NCBI GenBank assembly: GCA_964599835.1
Contig: CAZRHF010000040.1
Coordinates: forward strand, 1-17,785
DNA: 17,785 nucleotides
Source of the DNA: SFWF01 sp964599835
Lineage (GTDB): Bacteria; Bacillota; Clostridia; Oscillospirales; Acutalibacteraceae
Reading direction: 5' to 3'
Shown here: piece by piece, positions 1 to 7,790 of the stretch
Layout: each line of letters begins with the position of its first letter
Position numbering within the stretch: position 1 is the first letter of the stretch
Notes under the pieces: model-generated
Database searches by the model: none
Seen by the model: only the letters and a program-made list of their open reading frames with translations
Told to the model about the DNA's origin: nothing
Program-made: the position numbers and the translations under genes

Positions 1-9
1 TTGTGTTTG

Positions 10-178
10 TGTCCGTAGGGCATAACATCGTTTTTCGCGTAGTGAAAACATCATTTGACCTTTAGGTCAACATCGTTCCGCTTTAGCGGACACAAAACGA
101 GGTTGCCTTACGGCAAACGGTGTTATGCTTAGCATAAACGATGTGGGCTTACGCCCAACGATGTTGCACTTCGTGCAA
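10..178. repeat. Array of eight short hairpins with conserved hexamer spacers
   Basis: Eight consecutive small inverted repeats are seen. Their arms are TGTCC/GGGCA (10-22, one G-U), TTTTCGC/GTGAAAA (32-48, one G-U), TTGACCT/AGGTCAA (55-70), TCCGCT/AGCGGA (77-90), TTGCC/GGCAA (103-116), TTATGCT/AGCATAA (123-137), TGGGC/GCCCA (144-157) and TTGCAC/GTGCAA (164-178). Loops are short and often CTT/TTA-like. The stems differ in sequence but all pair. They are joined by a short spacer: CATCGT, CATCAT, CATCGT in the first half, and ACGGTG, ACGATG, ACGATG in the second half, where ACGATG is the reverse complement of CATCGT. The array may begin left of the window. I do not recognise a named family. It is not CRISPR, because neither repeat nor spacer has CRISPR length. 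Confidence 0.8.
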
Positions 179-390
179 ATTCCCTACCCCGAGCCCTATG
201 GATCGTCGTTCGGCTAATGGTCGGTTTGAAAAAATTAGATAATCAAATTTGCTTGAAGTGATATTTATAAAACTATGTGTTATTGATTTACCAATTTAAC
301 AGACAATCCATATCGGTGTTTGTTGTGTTGGTTATCAATCAAATTCTTATATTCGAACGTGTTCCAAAAGTTTTGCAGGATATTACAATG
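179..390. other. Intergenic stretch, no gene seen
   Basis: This is AT-rich sequence between the hairpin array and the operon terminator. A minus-strand open frame at 280-579 runs from the end of the phosphoesterase gene across the terminator hairpin into this stretch. It has no recognisable protein features and is not accepted. No tRNA, convincing promoter or mobile-element end was found. Confidence 0.6.
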
Positions 391-429
391 AAAGCAAAAG
401 GCCGCCTTAAAAAGGCGGTCTTTTGCTTT
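391..429 (-). terminator. Intrinsic terminator of the minus-strand operon, probably bidirectional
   Basis: AAAGCAAAAGGCCGCCTT (391-408) and AAGGCGGTCTTTTGCTTT (412-429) form an 18-bp stem with a 3-nt loop. There is one non-Watson-Crick position: G-U when read on the plus strand, A-C when read on the minus strand. Both strands carry a T-rich 3' arm (CTTTTGCTTT type), so termination in either direction is plausible. It lies 17 bp past the stop codon at 447, as expected for the end of the secreted-protein operon. Confidence 0.85.
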
Positions 430-446
430 GAAAGGATATATATGAC

Positions 447-3400
447 TCAGTGAGGATAAATCAGTTTTTCGTTCTTTCCGGGTCCTATTGCCAGACGGTA
501 AACAGCATCGCTTGAGACGGACATTACATTGAAGGAGGCTTCGGTCTCGCTGCTGTATTCTCTGGTGTAGACACGCCAAGGAAGAGTTTTAACATTGACA
601 CTGCTGGTCTGAAGTTTCTCTAAGCTCTGAATGCTGTTGTCAACGCCGCGTGAGGAGGGGGTGGATATCTGCCAGAGGTCGACATCATAATCGTATACGG
701 TAAGCTCGAGATGCTGATGTCCGAACTGATAGGATATTATCTTGCCTGTAGTATCCGCAAAGTCGGCGGCAACGTCAACCGTATCTCCCCAGATATTTGT
801 GAGGCTGGCTGAATATGCGGTCTTGCTTTGGTATGCGATAATTATATCGCGGAGCTCATTACCGAATTGAACGGTGGTTTCGTAGGAATTGGTCATCTCA
901 TCGATACCCATATGGGAGACGAAGATAACCTCCTTATCGGTATTCAGAGCATCCTCTGCAAGCCAGCGGAGCTGGTCGGGACTGTAGCCCCAATAGGTGT
1001 AGCCGCTGTAATATTTAGCCCTGTCGGTGGTCTTCGTAGCATCCTTTACGGGCATACCGTCGAGTAAGCCGTCGCCGTCGGTATCGCCGATAACATTACC
1101 GTCTTCATCATACTTAGCCTGATAATCGAGGGCATCAAGGGCGACCACACGGGTATTTTCGTCTAAATCATAGTAGAAATACTTAGAGTTTGCGCGCTCG
1201 CTGTCCTGAGTAACGGTAACGGTACTCTTATTTAGCTCGTTGGCATTTGTATAACGGTCGATGATTTCGTTCTGCCAGTCAAGGTCGGTAATGATCTTCT
1301 CGGCGTAATTGTCTGTCGTATAAGAGTTATCGTCGTGGTTACCCATAAGCACGAATACGGGCTTGGTGCAGTTGAGCAACGGGTCAAGAGCCGTCTGGGT
1401 GTACTTGATATGGTCTTCCTTGGTATCGTACATACCTGTGGTGATATCGCCGCCCACAACTACGAAATCGATATTTTCGTTTTCGTTAGCCATTTTGGTG
1501 ATAAGGGTCATCTGATTTATTATCGACTTACCTAAATCGCTTGTAGTGCTTTCGCTGAAATGAGTGTCGGTTACAAAGATATAGTTGACCTTATCCTGTC
1601 CTACCGTGCTGAGCTGCCGGGTCACAAGCTGTGCATCAACACCGAAGTAAAGCTGTTCCTTGGTGCCTGAATGAACAAGATATTTAAGCTCGTCAGGAAC
1701 AGAGATAGCATCAAGATCGGGCATTGCGCTGAACCTCACGTATGCACCCTCGGTAAGGGTGTTGTCGCTGAGGGCAGAGCTTTCTACAAACACCTCGTTA
1801 TAGGTGGTAGCCCCGTATGCTACGTCTGCGGAGAAGGTGGTACCCTCGGGAAGATATACGTAGTAGTTACTAAGGTCTGCGGTTTCGGGGATGATATCTC
1901 CGGCCTCGGGGATATCGTTAACAGATGCGGTAAGGGTGTCGGTATAGTATACCGTGCCGTCATTTAATGTTACATATCCGCGGACCGAGACCTTATAATC
2001 ATCGTCAGTCTCAAAGCCATCAAGGTATGCAGAGTAAACTGTATCGCCGCTAACGGGATTTTGGCTCCAGTTGTTTGCCATATCGGTCTGGGAAAAATGG
2101 AATACTCCTGCGGCATTCTTATTTTTGAGGTTTAACTCAGTCTCTACCTCTTCCGACTTAATAAGCACACCGTGCTCGGTTACTGTATACTCCTTACCTG
2201 CGATGTAAACAGTATCCTCGTCTACAGAGTCATAGGTCAGCATAAAGCGGAGAGCCTCGCCGTTTTCTGTGGTCTCTGCAAGGACACCTACAGACTCGGT
2301 AGCGGAGGAAACTATCATAGTGTCGATATAAACTACGCCTTCCGCATCGGCGGTGAGCTGTGCCGCAAGGACAGAGCTTTCTACCGCACCGTCTGCGGTA
2401 AATACTACTGATGCGGCGATCCAATCGTCTGCGGCAGGAAGTGCTACGGTGTTTTTAACGGTAACACCGTTTGCGACAGAGCCCTGCGCAAGACCGATAC
2501 CAAGTGTAGCATCGGTATCTGCCTTATAGACAAGATCTACACGGTAGGTCTTGCCTGCCATAACATCCAGAGTATAGTCATTCTTAAGCTCGAAGGCAAG
2601 GGTATCGTCTGCCGAGATATCGGCTTTAAGGGAAACCGAGCCCGAGTTTGCCTCTTTATCCGAGAGGGATAGCTTATCGGAGACACAGCCTAAATTGAGG
2701 GCCGGAACGCTGAAACCATTGGTATACTGGGTGTAGGTATCAAAGCCGACAAACATTTCCTGATTGTCGAGGCGGACGGGGTCGACCTCGGTTGCAGAGG
2801 CGCAATAGAGGTCTACGTCATAGTTGCCGTATTTCATTACGGGAGCTTCGGTACGAGCCTCGTCGGCATACCAGTCTCCGTTATAGTTAGCTCTTGTTTC
2901 GCTTCCTGTTGCGTCAGAGCCGGAGTAGTTCTCTACAGAATAGTACTCGGGAATAGTGAGGTCTGTACCGGGAACGCCCTCTAAGGTATCCTTAAGGACA
3001 TAGCTACCGTTCTCCATAACATAAAGGTTGGTGTTTGTAACCTTTTCGATAGTAAGAGAGTCGAGATAGTATTCCAGATGATAGCCTACTGCGGCAGAAC
3101 GGAAGCCGACATAAAGGCGGTTGCAAAGATATCCGTCTTCATCCTTTTCGTACTGTGCAGGGGTGCTGTAATAGCCAACAACATCCACGAAGCCGTCGGT
3201 TTCGGTAAGGTCTTCTACCATATTGATTCTGTCTTTGTAACGAACGACCTTAGAAGTACCGCTACCAACGGTATTGGAGCTACTACCGGTGCGAGAGCCC
3301 AAAAACGCCGTAAAATCTGCGGCATAACCGCCTGTGTCTTTAATATAGACTCTGGCAGTAATTTTGTAGGTGGAGTTTGCGCTAAGGATGTTATTGTCAG

Positions 3401-4529
3401 CGGTAACTTCACCTGTGGATACGCCGTTATGGGTAGGAGTTATACTCCAGTTTGCATTATAGGTAATACTTGAACCTATGTTGTTATAATAGTGGAGAAT
3501 ACCGTCTCCCTCTTCGTCGGGGTCGTCTATGACCTCGAAGTAGTAACCGTCGAATGCGGCATTAGCATTGTTAAAGGAATTACTGCTGTTTATTTCATAG
3601 GTGTCTTTTAAGAACTCTACCGTACGGGTAAAGCCGTCGTAGTCGCCGTTTGCAGGGTGGGGACTGCGGGACCATACGGCATAATAGGTGGTGTCTGCCA
3701 TATCGGCCGTAACAAATTCGGCCATTTCCTCAGCCTGCGTCGCATCGGCCGAGGTTGCCCAGCCGAGGAAGGTGCCTTCCGCACTGCTTGGGGTGGGACA
3801 GCTCATAGGCAGGCCCACGTATTTTGTAAGGGTCTGAGAGTCGGTTCCGTCATCAAAGGTTCCGCCGTTGGCATCAAAGGTCACGTTAACGGGGGTTCCC
3901 CAAACGGCATAAAGGGTCTTTCCGTGAAGGGAAGCGTCAACACCTTTAACGGTAATGTTGCTGTTTGCGTTAAGGCTCCAGCCTACAAAGGCGAGGTTCT
4001 CGTCTGCGTTTACGGGAGTCTCTGCGGTGATGCTTTCGCCTACAGTCTCGGTAATTGTGGTCTGGGTGGTTACACCATCAGCAAAAGTACCGCCGTTTGC
4101 ATCATAGGTAACGGTTGCGGTCTGAGCAACCTTGGTAATGGTAATGTAGTCGATATAGTGGGTGACGGGCTGTGCCGGAGTGTTCTGTACACGGGTTCCC
4201 GTTTCTGCGTCGTCGTACCAGCCTGTAACATTGTTACCGTCCCAGAACAGACCGAAATATGCACCTACGGTCACATTCATTATGGTCGGGTCGGTTTCTG
4301 CGTTATTTGATAGGGTGGTTTTGTAGGTATTGGTTCCAAGGGTATCCTTCTCATCGCTGAAGGTTTCAGCAAAATTGCCTGTGGTAAAGGAGAGGGTTCC
4401 GTTATAGTACTGTCCGGGGTTTTTGCCGGTTTTGTCGAAATCTTCGTACCTACGAAGAAGATTGTTGCTGGTGTCCGAGGTGTAGTAGTTACCTTTGGTG
4501 CTTTGCAGGCCGATATTGGTACTGTACAT
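447..4529 (-). CDS. C-terminal part of secreted modular metallophosphoesterase (frameshifted gene)
   Basis: This frame holds the last 1360 residues of a protein whose start lies in the frame beginning at 5931. Residues 1-133 complete the second carbohydrate-binding-like module, ending IDYITITK. Residues ~137-210 and ~212-286 are two InlB B/Listeria-Bacteroides repeats (TYDANGG...GW...LYAVW). Residues ~300-497 form another beta-sandwich-like module ending LDSLTIEK, and ~590-745 another. Residues ~980-1290 are a calcineurin-like metallophosphoesterase domain with DTH (988-990), GGD (1026-1028), GNHDD (1063-1067), SHMG (1205-1208) and GHQH (1270-1273), so the full set of metal-ligand motifs is present. 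No C-terminal anchor is visible. The ATG at 4529 has no Shine-Dalgarno and lies inside the module, so it is unlikely to be a true start; the frame stays open to 4622. The phosphodiester or phosphomonoester substrate is unknown. Confidence 0.85.
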   Translation of the reverse strand: MYSTNIGLQSTKGNYYTSDTSNNLLRRYEDFDKTGKNPGQYYNGTLSFTTGNFAETFSDEKDTLGTNTYKTTLSNNAETDPTIMNVTVGAYFGLFWDGNNVTGWYDDAETGTRVQNTPAQPVTHYIDYITITKVAQTATVTYDANGGTFADGVTTQTTITETVGESITAETPVNADENLAFVGWSLNANSNITVKGVDASLHGKTLYAVWGTPVNVTFDANGGTFDDGTDSQTLTKYVGLPMSCPTPSSAEGTFLGWATSADATQAEEMAEFVTADMADTTYYAVWSRSPHPANGDYDGFTRTVEFLKDTYEINSSNSFNNANAAFDGYYFEVIDDPDEEGDGILHYYNNIGSSITYNANWSITPTHNGVSTGEVTADNNILSANSTYKITARVYIKDTGGYAADFTAFLGSRTGSSSNTVGSGTSKVVRYKDRINMVEDLTETDGFVDVVGYYSTPAQYEKDEDGYLCNRLYVGFRSAAVGYHLEYYLDSLTIEKVTNTNLYVMENGSYVLKDTLEGVPGTDLTIPEYYSVENYSGSDATGSETRANYNGDWYADEARTEAPVMKYGNYDVDLYCASATEVDPVRLDNQEMFVGFDTYTQYTNGFSVPALNLGCVSDKLSLSDKEANSGSVSLKADISADDTLAFELKNDYTLDVMAGKTYRVDLVYKADTDATLGIGLAQGSVANGVTVKNTVALPAADDWIAASVVFTADGAVESSVLAAQLTADAEGVVYIDTMIVSSATESVGVLAETTENGEALRFMLTYDSVDEDTVYIAGKEYTVTEHGVLIKSEEVETELNLKNKNAAGVFHFSQTDMANNWSQNPVSGDTVYSAYLDGFETDDDYKVSVRGYVTLNDGTVYYTDTLTASVNDIPEAGDIIPETADLSNYYVYLPEGTTFSADVAYGATTYNEVFVESSALSDNTLTEGAYVRFSAMPDLDAISVPDELKYLVHSGTKEQLYFGVDAQLVTRQLSTVGQDKVNYIFVTDTHFSESTTSDLGKSIINQMTLITKMANENENIDFVVVGGDITTGMYDTKEDHIKYTQTALDPLLNCTKPVFVLMGNHDDNSYTTDNYAEKIITDLDWQNEIIDRYTNANELNKSTVTVTQDSERANSKYFYYDLDENTRVVALDALDYQAKYDEDGNVIGDTDGDGLLDGMPVKDATKTTDRAKYYSGYTYWGYSPDQLRWLAEDALNTDKEVIFVSHMGIDEMTNSYETTVQFGNELRDIIIAYQSKTAYSASLTNIWGDTVDVAADFADTTGKIISYQFGHQHLELTVYDYDVDLWQISTPSSRGVDNSIQSLEKLQTSSVNVKTLPWRVYTREYSSETEASFNVMSVSSDAVYRLAIGPGKNEKLIYPH

Positions 4530-4560
4530 AGGACGAGCGCCCGATATGTCTGTTTTCGCG

Positions 4561-4622
4561 TTACCGTTTTGTGTGCCATCTGTGTAATAATATTTCTGCA
4601 GTATTAGCGTGATTGATAGAGC
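4561..4622 (-). other. Frameshift junction in the phosphoesterase gene
   Basis: The upstream frame ends with a stop at 4561-4563, while the downstream frame is open back to 4622, so the shift lies within these 62 bp. Removing one base from the T run at 4593-4595 (AAA on the coding strand) joins ...HANTAE to YYYTDGTQNGN. The joined protein then aligns through ARPMYSTNIG with ADPVYRTSSLG of the first module. The reconstructed gene runs 5931-447 and encodes 1827 residues. Whether this is a real mutation, a variable tract or a sequencing error cannot be told from one sequence. Confidence 0.85.
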
Positions 4623-5931
4623 TTATATCGTAATATGACTGATCTGCACCAATGATACCGCCGCCAAAGTAAACACCGTAGCTTCTTGATGCATACTGTG
4701 TATATCCTTCTACCTTTACCTCATAAGTAGTGTTAGGCTCGATAACAAAGGGAAGACCGTTTTTGGTTGGGATATAGTTACCGTCGTTAGTGTAGGTGTT
4801 TGCTATCTTAAGGGTTCCCAGAGTTTCGGTATTACCCTCGCTGTCGGTGGTAACGGTTATTTCTTCATACGCGGCATAAGCATTAGCTCTTTTTTCGGCA
4901 GTGTCGCCGGCAGTATTGCTTCCGACATGTAAGGGATAGAAGGTATTACCCTCGCCGTCAACCTCGGAGGAGCCGTCTACGGTAGTTCCCGAACTGTTTC
5001 GGGGATACTCTTTGGTCTCGTCCTCGTTAAAATCGAAGGTGAAGCTGTCGCCGATATCCATTCCTGCGGTTTTGGTTATAGAAATGCTGTCGAACAGGAA
5101 GCAAGCGGGTCCGTAGTTTACATCATCAATCACAATGTCGTTTCTGCTTATGGAGAGATATATACCAAAGTAGTTTCCGAAGCTGTAATAGCTACCGTCG
5201 GATCCCATTAAATAAAATACACCGTTTTGCAGGTCGAAATCGCCTGTGGAGAAATAGAGTGTACTCTCATATTTTTTAGGAGTTTCATAATATACACTCG
5301 CTGACTGGTGACCCAGACTGCTTGTTCTGTAAACGGGGTCGGCAGAGTCTAAATCTAAGGCTGCGTTATTATAGGCAATGCTGCTGTCAAAGGTAATGCT
5401 TGTATCTGGGTTAAATTCCGCCTTGTCGGACTGGAACATTCCGCCACCGAAAAATGCCTGACCTGAAGCATAGGCAGCCCTTACGTACATAACCACATCT
5501 ACCTTATAGGATGCGTTAGGCTCTATTTCAAAGGGAAGACCGTTACTGTCGGTAGGAATGTAGTGGGTGGTGCGCTTTCCTGTAATAGCCGCGGCGGTAA
5601 CCTCTTCTCCGTCTGCGTTTATAAAGGTCTCCTGTTCAACCTTGGTGGTATCATTCACGGAATGGAGAGGATAAAATACCGTACCGTCTTCATCCACAGA
5701 ATAATCTGTATTAGCGGTATAGCTTTTTACATCGCCCTCGTCGTTAAAATCGAAGGTGTGGGTTTCGCCAAGCATAAAGCCTGTTTTGGTGTTGTCGGGG
5801 TCAGTACCTGTACCGCTTGCGGTCTCTGCCGCGGTAACGGGGGTTGTAACTGCCCCGCCTATGATAAGGGTGGAGGCGAGGATGGCAATGCTGAGTACTA
5901 CAGCAAATATGCGGTTAAGCTGTTTTTTCAT
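4561..5931 (-). CDS. N-terminal part of secreted modular metallophosphoesterase (frameshifted gene)
   Basis: This part begins with a clear signal peptide: MKKQLNR, then a hydrophobic core at ~8-28, with probable cleavage near TAAETA (~34-36). Two homologous modules follow. Module A (~56-288) carries FDFND, FYPLH, YIPT..GLPF.IEPN, FFGGG and LFDSISITK. Module B starts at ~294 with the same landmarks (FDFNE, FYPLH, YIPTKNGLPF) and is cut at residue ~445 by the frameshift; the remaining residues before the stop are out of frame. The modules look like extracellular beta-sandwich, carbohydrate-binding-type domains, but no exact CBM family is assigned. An AAAGGAG Shine-Dalgarno precedes the ATG. The gene starts 17 bp after the dockerin-like gene and is the last in the operon. 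If the frameshift is real, translation would yield a secreted fragment with no phosphoesterase domain. Confidence 0.85.
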   Translation of the reverse strand: MKKQLNRIFAVVLSIAILASTLIIGGAVTTPVTAAETASGTGTDPDNTKTGFMLGETHTFDFNDEGDVKSYTANTDYSVDEDGTVFYPLHSVNDTTKVEQETFINADGEEVTAAAITGKRTTHYIPTDSNGLPFEIEPNASYKVDVVMYVRAAYASGQAFFGGGMFQSDKAEFNPDTSITFDSSIAYNNAALDLDSADPVYRTSSLGHQSASVYYETPKKYESTLYFSTGDFDLQNGVFYLMGSDGSYYSFGNYFGIYLSISRNDIVIDDVNYGPACFLFDSISITKTAGMDIGDSFTFDFNEDETKEYPRNSSGTTVDGSSEVDGEGNTFYPLHVGSNTAGDTAEKRANAYAAYEEITVTTDSEGNTETLGTLKIANTYTNDGNYIPTKNGLPFVIEPNTTYEVKVEGYTQYASRSYGVYFGGGIIGADQSYYDISSINHANTAEILLHRWHTKR

Positions 5932-5948
5932 TTTTTCCTGTCTCCTTT

Positions 5949-6281
5949 CTACTGCTGTGCGCCTATAAGCAACAGGCGAAGCGCTTTAGCGTCATTAGCG
6001 TCAAATTCTTTGCTGAGGTCGAAGTCCGTTTCGTTAAGGGTAAGTGCAACGAGGTCACAGATGTCCATAGTTTTATCACCGTTTAAATCATAAAACCCGT
6101 CATCCGAGCCGTCTGCCGCCACATATTCTACACAGCCTTTAGTAATTTCGGTTCCGAAATACTTTTTGCCGTCCTTTTCTGCTACGGAAAGGGTTCCGTC
6201 ATCGGTGCCTGCGGCAAATGCGGTAATGCCGCAGGTACCGACCAGCACTAAGGCCAGCATTAATACAAGAAGCTTTTTCAT
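5949..6281 (-). CDS. Small secreted protein with dockerin-like calcium loop
   Basis: This 110-residue protein has a signal peptide (residues 1-23, ending AFA) and a short middle region. Its C-terminal part resembles a type I dockerin. DLNGDKTMDICDL (65-77) places acidic or Asn residues at positions 1, 3, 5, 9 and 12 of the calcium loop. A second half, FDANDAKALRLLLIG (93-107), looks like the helix of the second dockerin repeat with its loop start degraded. Known dockerins bind cohesins on scaffoldins or carry enzymes, but here no enzyme domain is attached and no cohesin is visible in the window. A GGAAGG Shine-Dalgarno precedes the ATG. It sits 54 bp after the GH16 gene and 17 bp before the phosphoesterase gene, in the same operon. 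Its role as an adaptor, decoy or calcium-binding protein is unknown. Confidence 0.75.
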   Translation of the reverse strand: MKKLLVLMLALVLVGTCGITAFAAGTDDGTLSVAEKDGKKYFGTEITKGCVEYVAADGSDDGFYDLNGDKTMDICDLVALTLNETDFDLSKEFDANDAKALRLLLIGAQQ

Positions 6282-6335
6282 AAAAATACCTTCCTATTCA
6301 AATGTTTTGACAAGGTCTGAGAGTCCTGTTTGCGG

Positions 6336-7790
6336 TTATTTTCTGTCGGGATAAAAAATAGGTTCATCGTTTGTGTAGATAGAACCCACGCCTGCTTTTT
6401 GGTAAACGCGGTAGTAGTCTATATAATACTGTGCGGGTAGAGCATCAAGACTTCTTTCTATATGTCCTGCGTGGGCAGTATCGGTATAACTGCTGGTGAT
6501 ATGGCAGTTGAACATAAAGTAGTACGGTACGTGGAAACCCTGCATATCAGGATCTTCATCAAAGGTCTGAGTAATATCGAATGTCATATAATCGTTACCG
6601 TCGACCGACATAGTCATTTCGTCCTTGGTCCATTCAAAGCCGTAAATATGATATTCGTTGTCCAAAGTCGAAACATCGACCCCGTTAACAACGGCAAAAT
6701 CATAACTTCTGACATAGTCGCGCTTGATCTGGCCAAACGATGAATGATCGTCGGGCAGACCTGTTTTTTCGTGTGTGCTCAGAAAATAATCGTCGGTATA
6801 CCATTTATGAATATTTGGAACGACCTGACTGTCGTTCCCGAAAACCTCAAAAATATCGATCTCCGAATGGTATTTTGCCTCGTCCGGCGTTACGATACCG
6901 TCTACCTTACCGATAGAATTACCCCACCAGGACGGCCAAACGCCCTCAAAAAACGGTATTCTTGCGCGAATCTCAGCGTAGCCGTAAACAAAATTCATAT
7001 GCTCCATATGTGTAACGGCATAGGGAATCTTATACTTGTAATTTACAGCCGTAGGATCGAAATACTGAATGGCGTGGATCTTAAGCCTTCCATCTTCAAC
7101 GTTTATAACGTCTTTATCGTAAGAAAGCAACCGCTCATCGTCAGCTCTCATACTTATAGAGAAGCCCCATTTGCTGAAATCAACGTCGCTTCCCTCAAAT
7201 TCATCTCCCCAAACATACTCGTAGCCATCTTTAACCGTGGCTTTGAAATCAGTCTCGACAGAGAACGTGAATGCTTCCCCCTTATCAGGGCACAGCCTTG
7301 CGAACTTTTCCACTGCGGCAGCTACGGTAACGTAATGTCCGCCCGAAAACACAAGTCTTCCGTTATTTACGGTAACAGACAGCTCACCTTCGTCAAGTTC
7401 TGCCGCTGACTCCGCTCTGTTGGTATTGCCGATAAGTATCTCTTTTGAAGTCTCAGCCAAAGCATCTGTAATGATCTTAAGGGAAATATCGAACGCTTGC
7501 TTATAGTAGTTTGTCAGTATCTCTGCCGATTTTTTAGCATTGGCGTCTCCCGCAGGAATAACTATACAGTAGCCTTCAGGTCCGTCCCATTCGACAGTAT
7601 CATATTTAAACAGGCCGTCCGTATCTTTAAATGCGACCGTATCTTCACGAACATATTCATCACGCAGTTGAACGTCACTCGCATCATTAACGTTATTACT
7701 GACCTGAGCTGAACAACCGGTAAAAGCGATAATAGCAACGGTAAGCAGGACAAGCAATGCTGTATGCGAAAAATTTTTAAGTTTCATCAT
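6336..7790 (-). CDS. GH16 family glycoside hydrolase lipoprotein
   Basis: The signal peptide ends in a lipobox (FTGC, Cys26), so the protein should be tethered to the outer face of the membrane. Residues ~68-168 form an alpha/beta domain with ILIGNTNR (118-125) and GELSVTVNNGRLVFSGG, of the kind found N-terminal to GH67-like and DUF4838 proteins. Residues ~190-465 are the GH16 jelly-roll. GDEFEG and KWGF mark its start, and WPSWWG (285-290) lies in the substrate cleft. SEIDIFEVFG carries the ExDxxE signature with E310 (nucleophile), D312 and E315 (acid/base). The end is YYIDYYRVYQK. GH16 retaining enzymes cut beta-1,3/1,4-glucans and several galactans; the exact substrate cannot be read here. 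The start ATGATG overlaps the stop of the upstream surface-protein gene by 4 bp (ATGA), which suggests translational coupling. Confidence 0.92.
   Translation of the reverse strand: MMKLKNFSHTALLVLLTVAIIAFTGCSAQVSNNVNDASDVQLRDEYVREDTVAFKDTDGLFKYDTVEWDGPEGYCIVIPAGDANAKKSAEILTNYYKQAFDISLKIITDALAETSKEILIGNTNRAESAAELDEGELSVTVNNGRLVFSGGHYVTVAAAVEKFARLCPDKGEAFTFSVETDFKATVKDGYEYVWGDEFEGSDVDFSKWGFSISMRADDERLLSYDKDVINVEDGRLKIHAIQYFDPTAVNYKYKIPYAVTHMEHMNFVYGYAEIRARIPFFEGVWPSWWGNSIGKVDGIVTPDEAKYHSEIDIFEVFGNDSQVVPNIHKWYTDDYFLSTHEKTGLPDDHSSFGQIKRDYVRSYDFAVVNGVDVSTLDNEYHIYGFEWTKDEMTMSVDGNDYMTFDITQTFDEDPDMQGFHVPYYFMFNCHITSSYTDTAHAGHIERSLDALPAQYYIDYYRVYQKAGVGSIYTNDEPIFYPDRK

Noticed and set aside
10..178. CRISPR array reading of the hairpin region
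   Set aside because: The recurring part is only ~6 bp and the variable parts are self-complementary hairpins, not 25-40 bp unique spacers between constant repeats. No cas gene is in the window.
280..579. 99-residue minus-strand open frame overlapping the terminator
   Set aside because: It runs through a strong terminator hairpin and into the end of the phosphoesterase gene in another frame, and its composition looks random.
3657..4310. 217-residue plus-strand open frame inside the phosphoesterase gene
   Set aside because: It is antisense to a gene with clear domain homology, has no recognisable motif, and arises from the codon bias of the opposite strand.
4496..4529. Independent translation start for the phosphoesterase C-terminal part
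   Set aside because: No ribosome site or signal peptide is present, and the Met falls inside a beta-sandwich module that aligns with the first module.
6744..7409. 221-residue plus-strand open frame inside the GH16 gene
   Set aside because: It is antisense to the GH16 catalytic domain, with no ribosome site or domain signature noticed.
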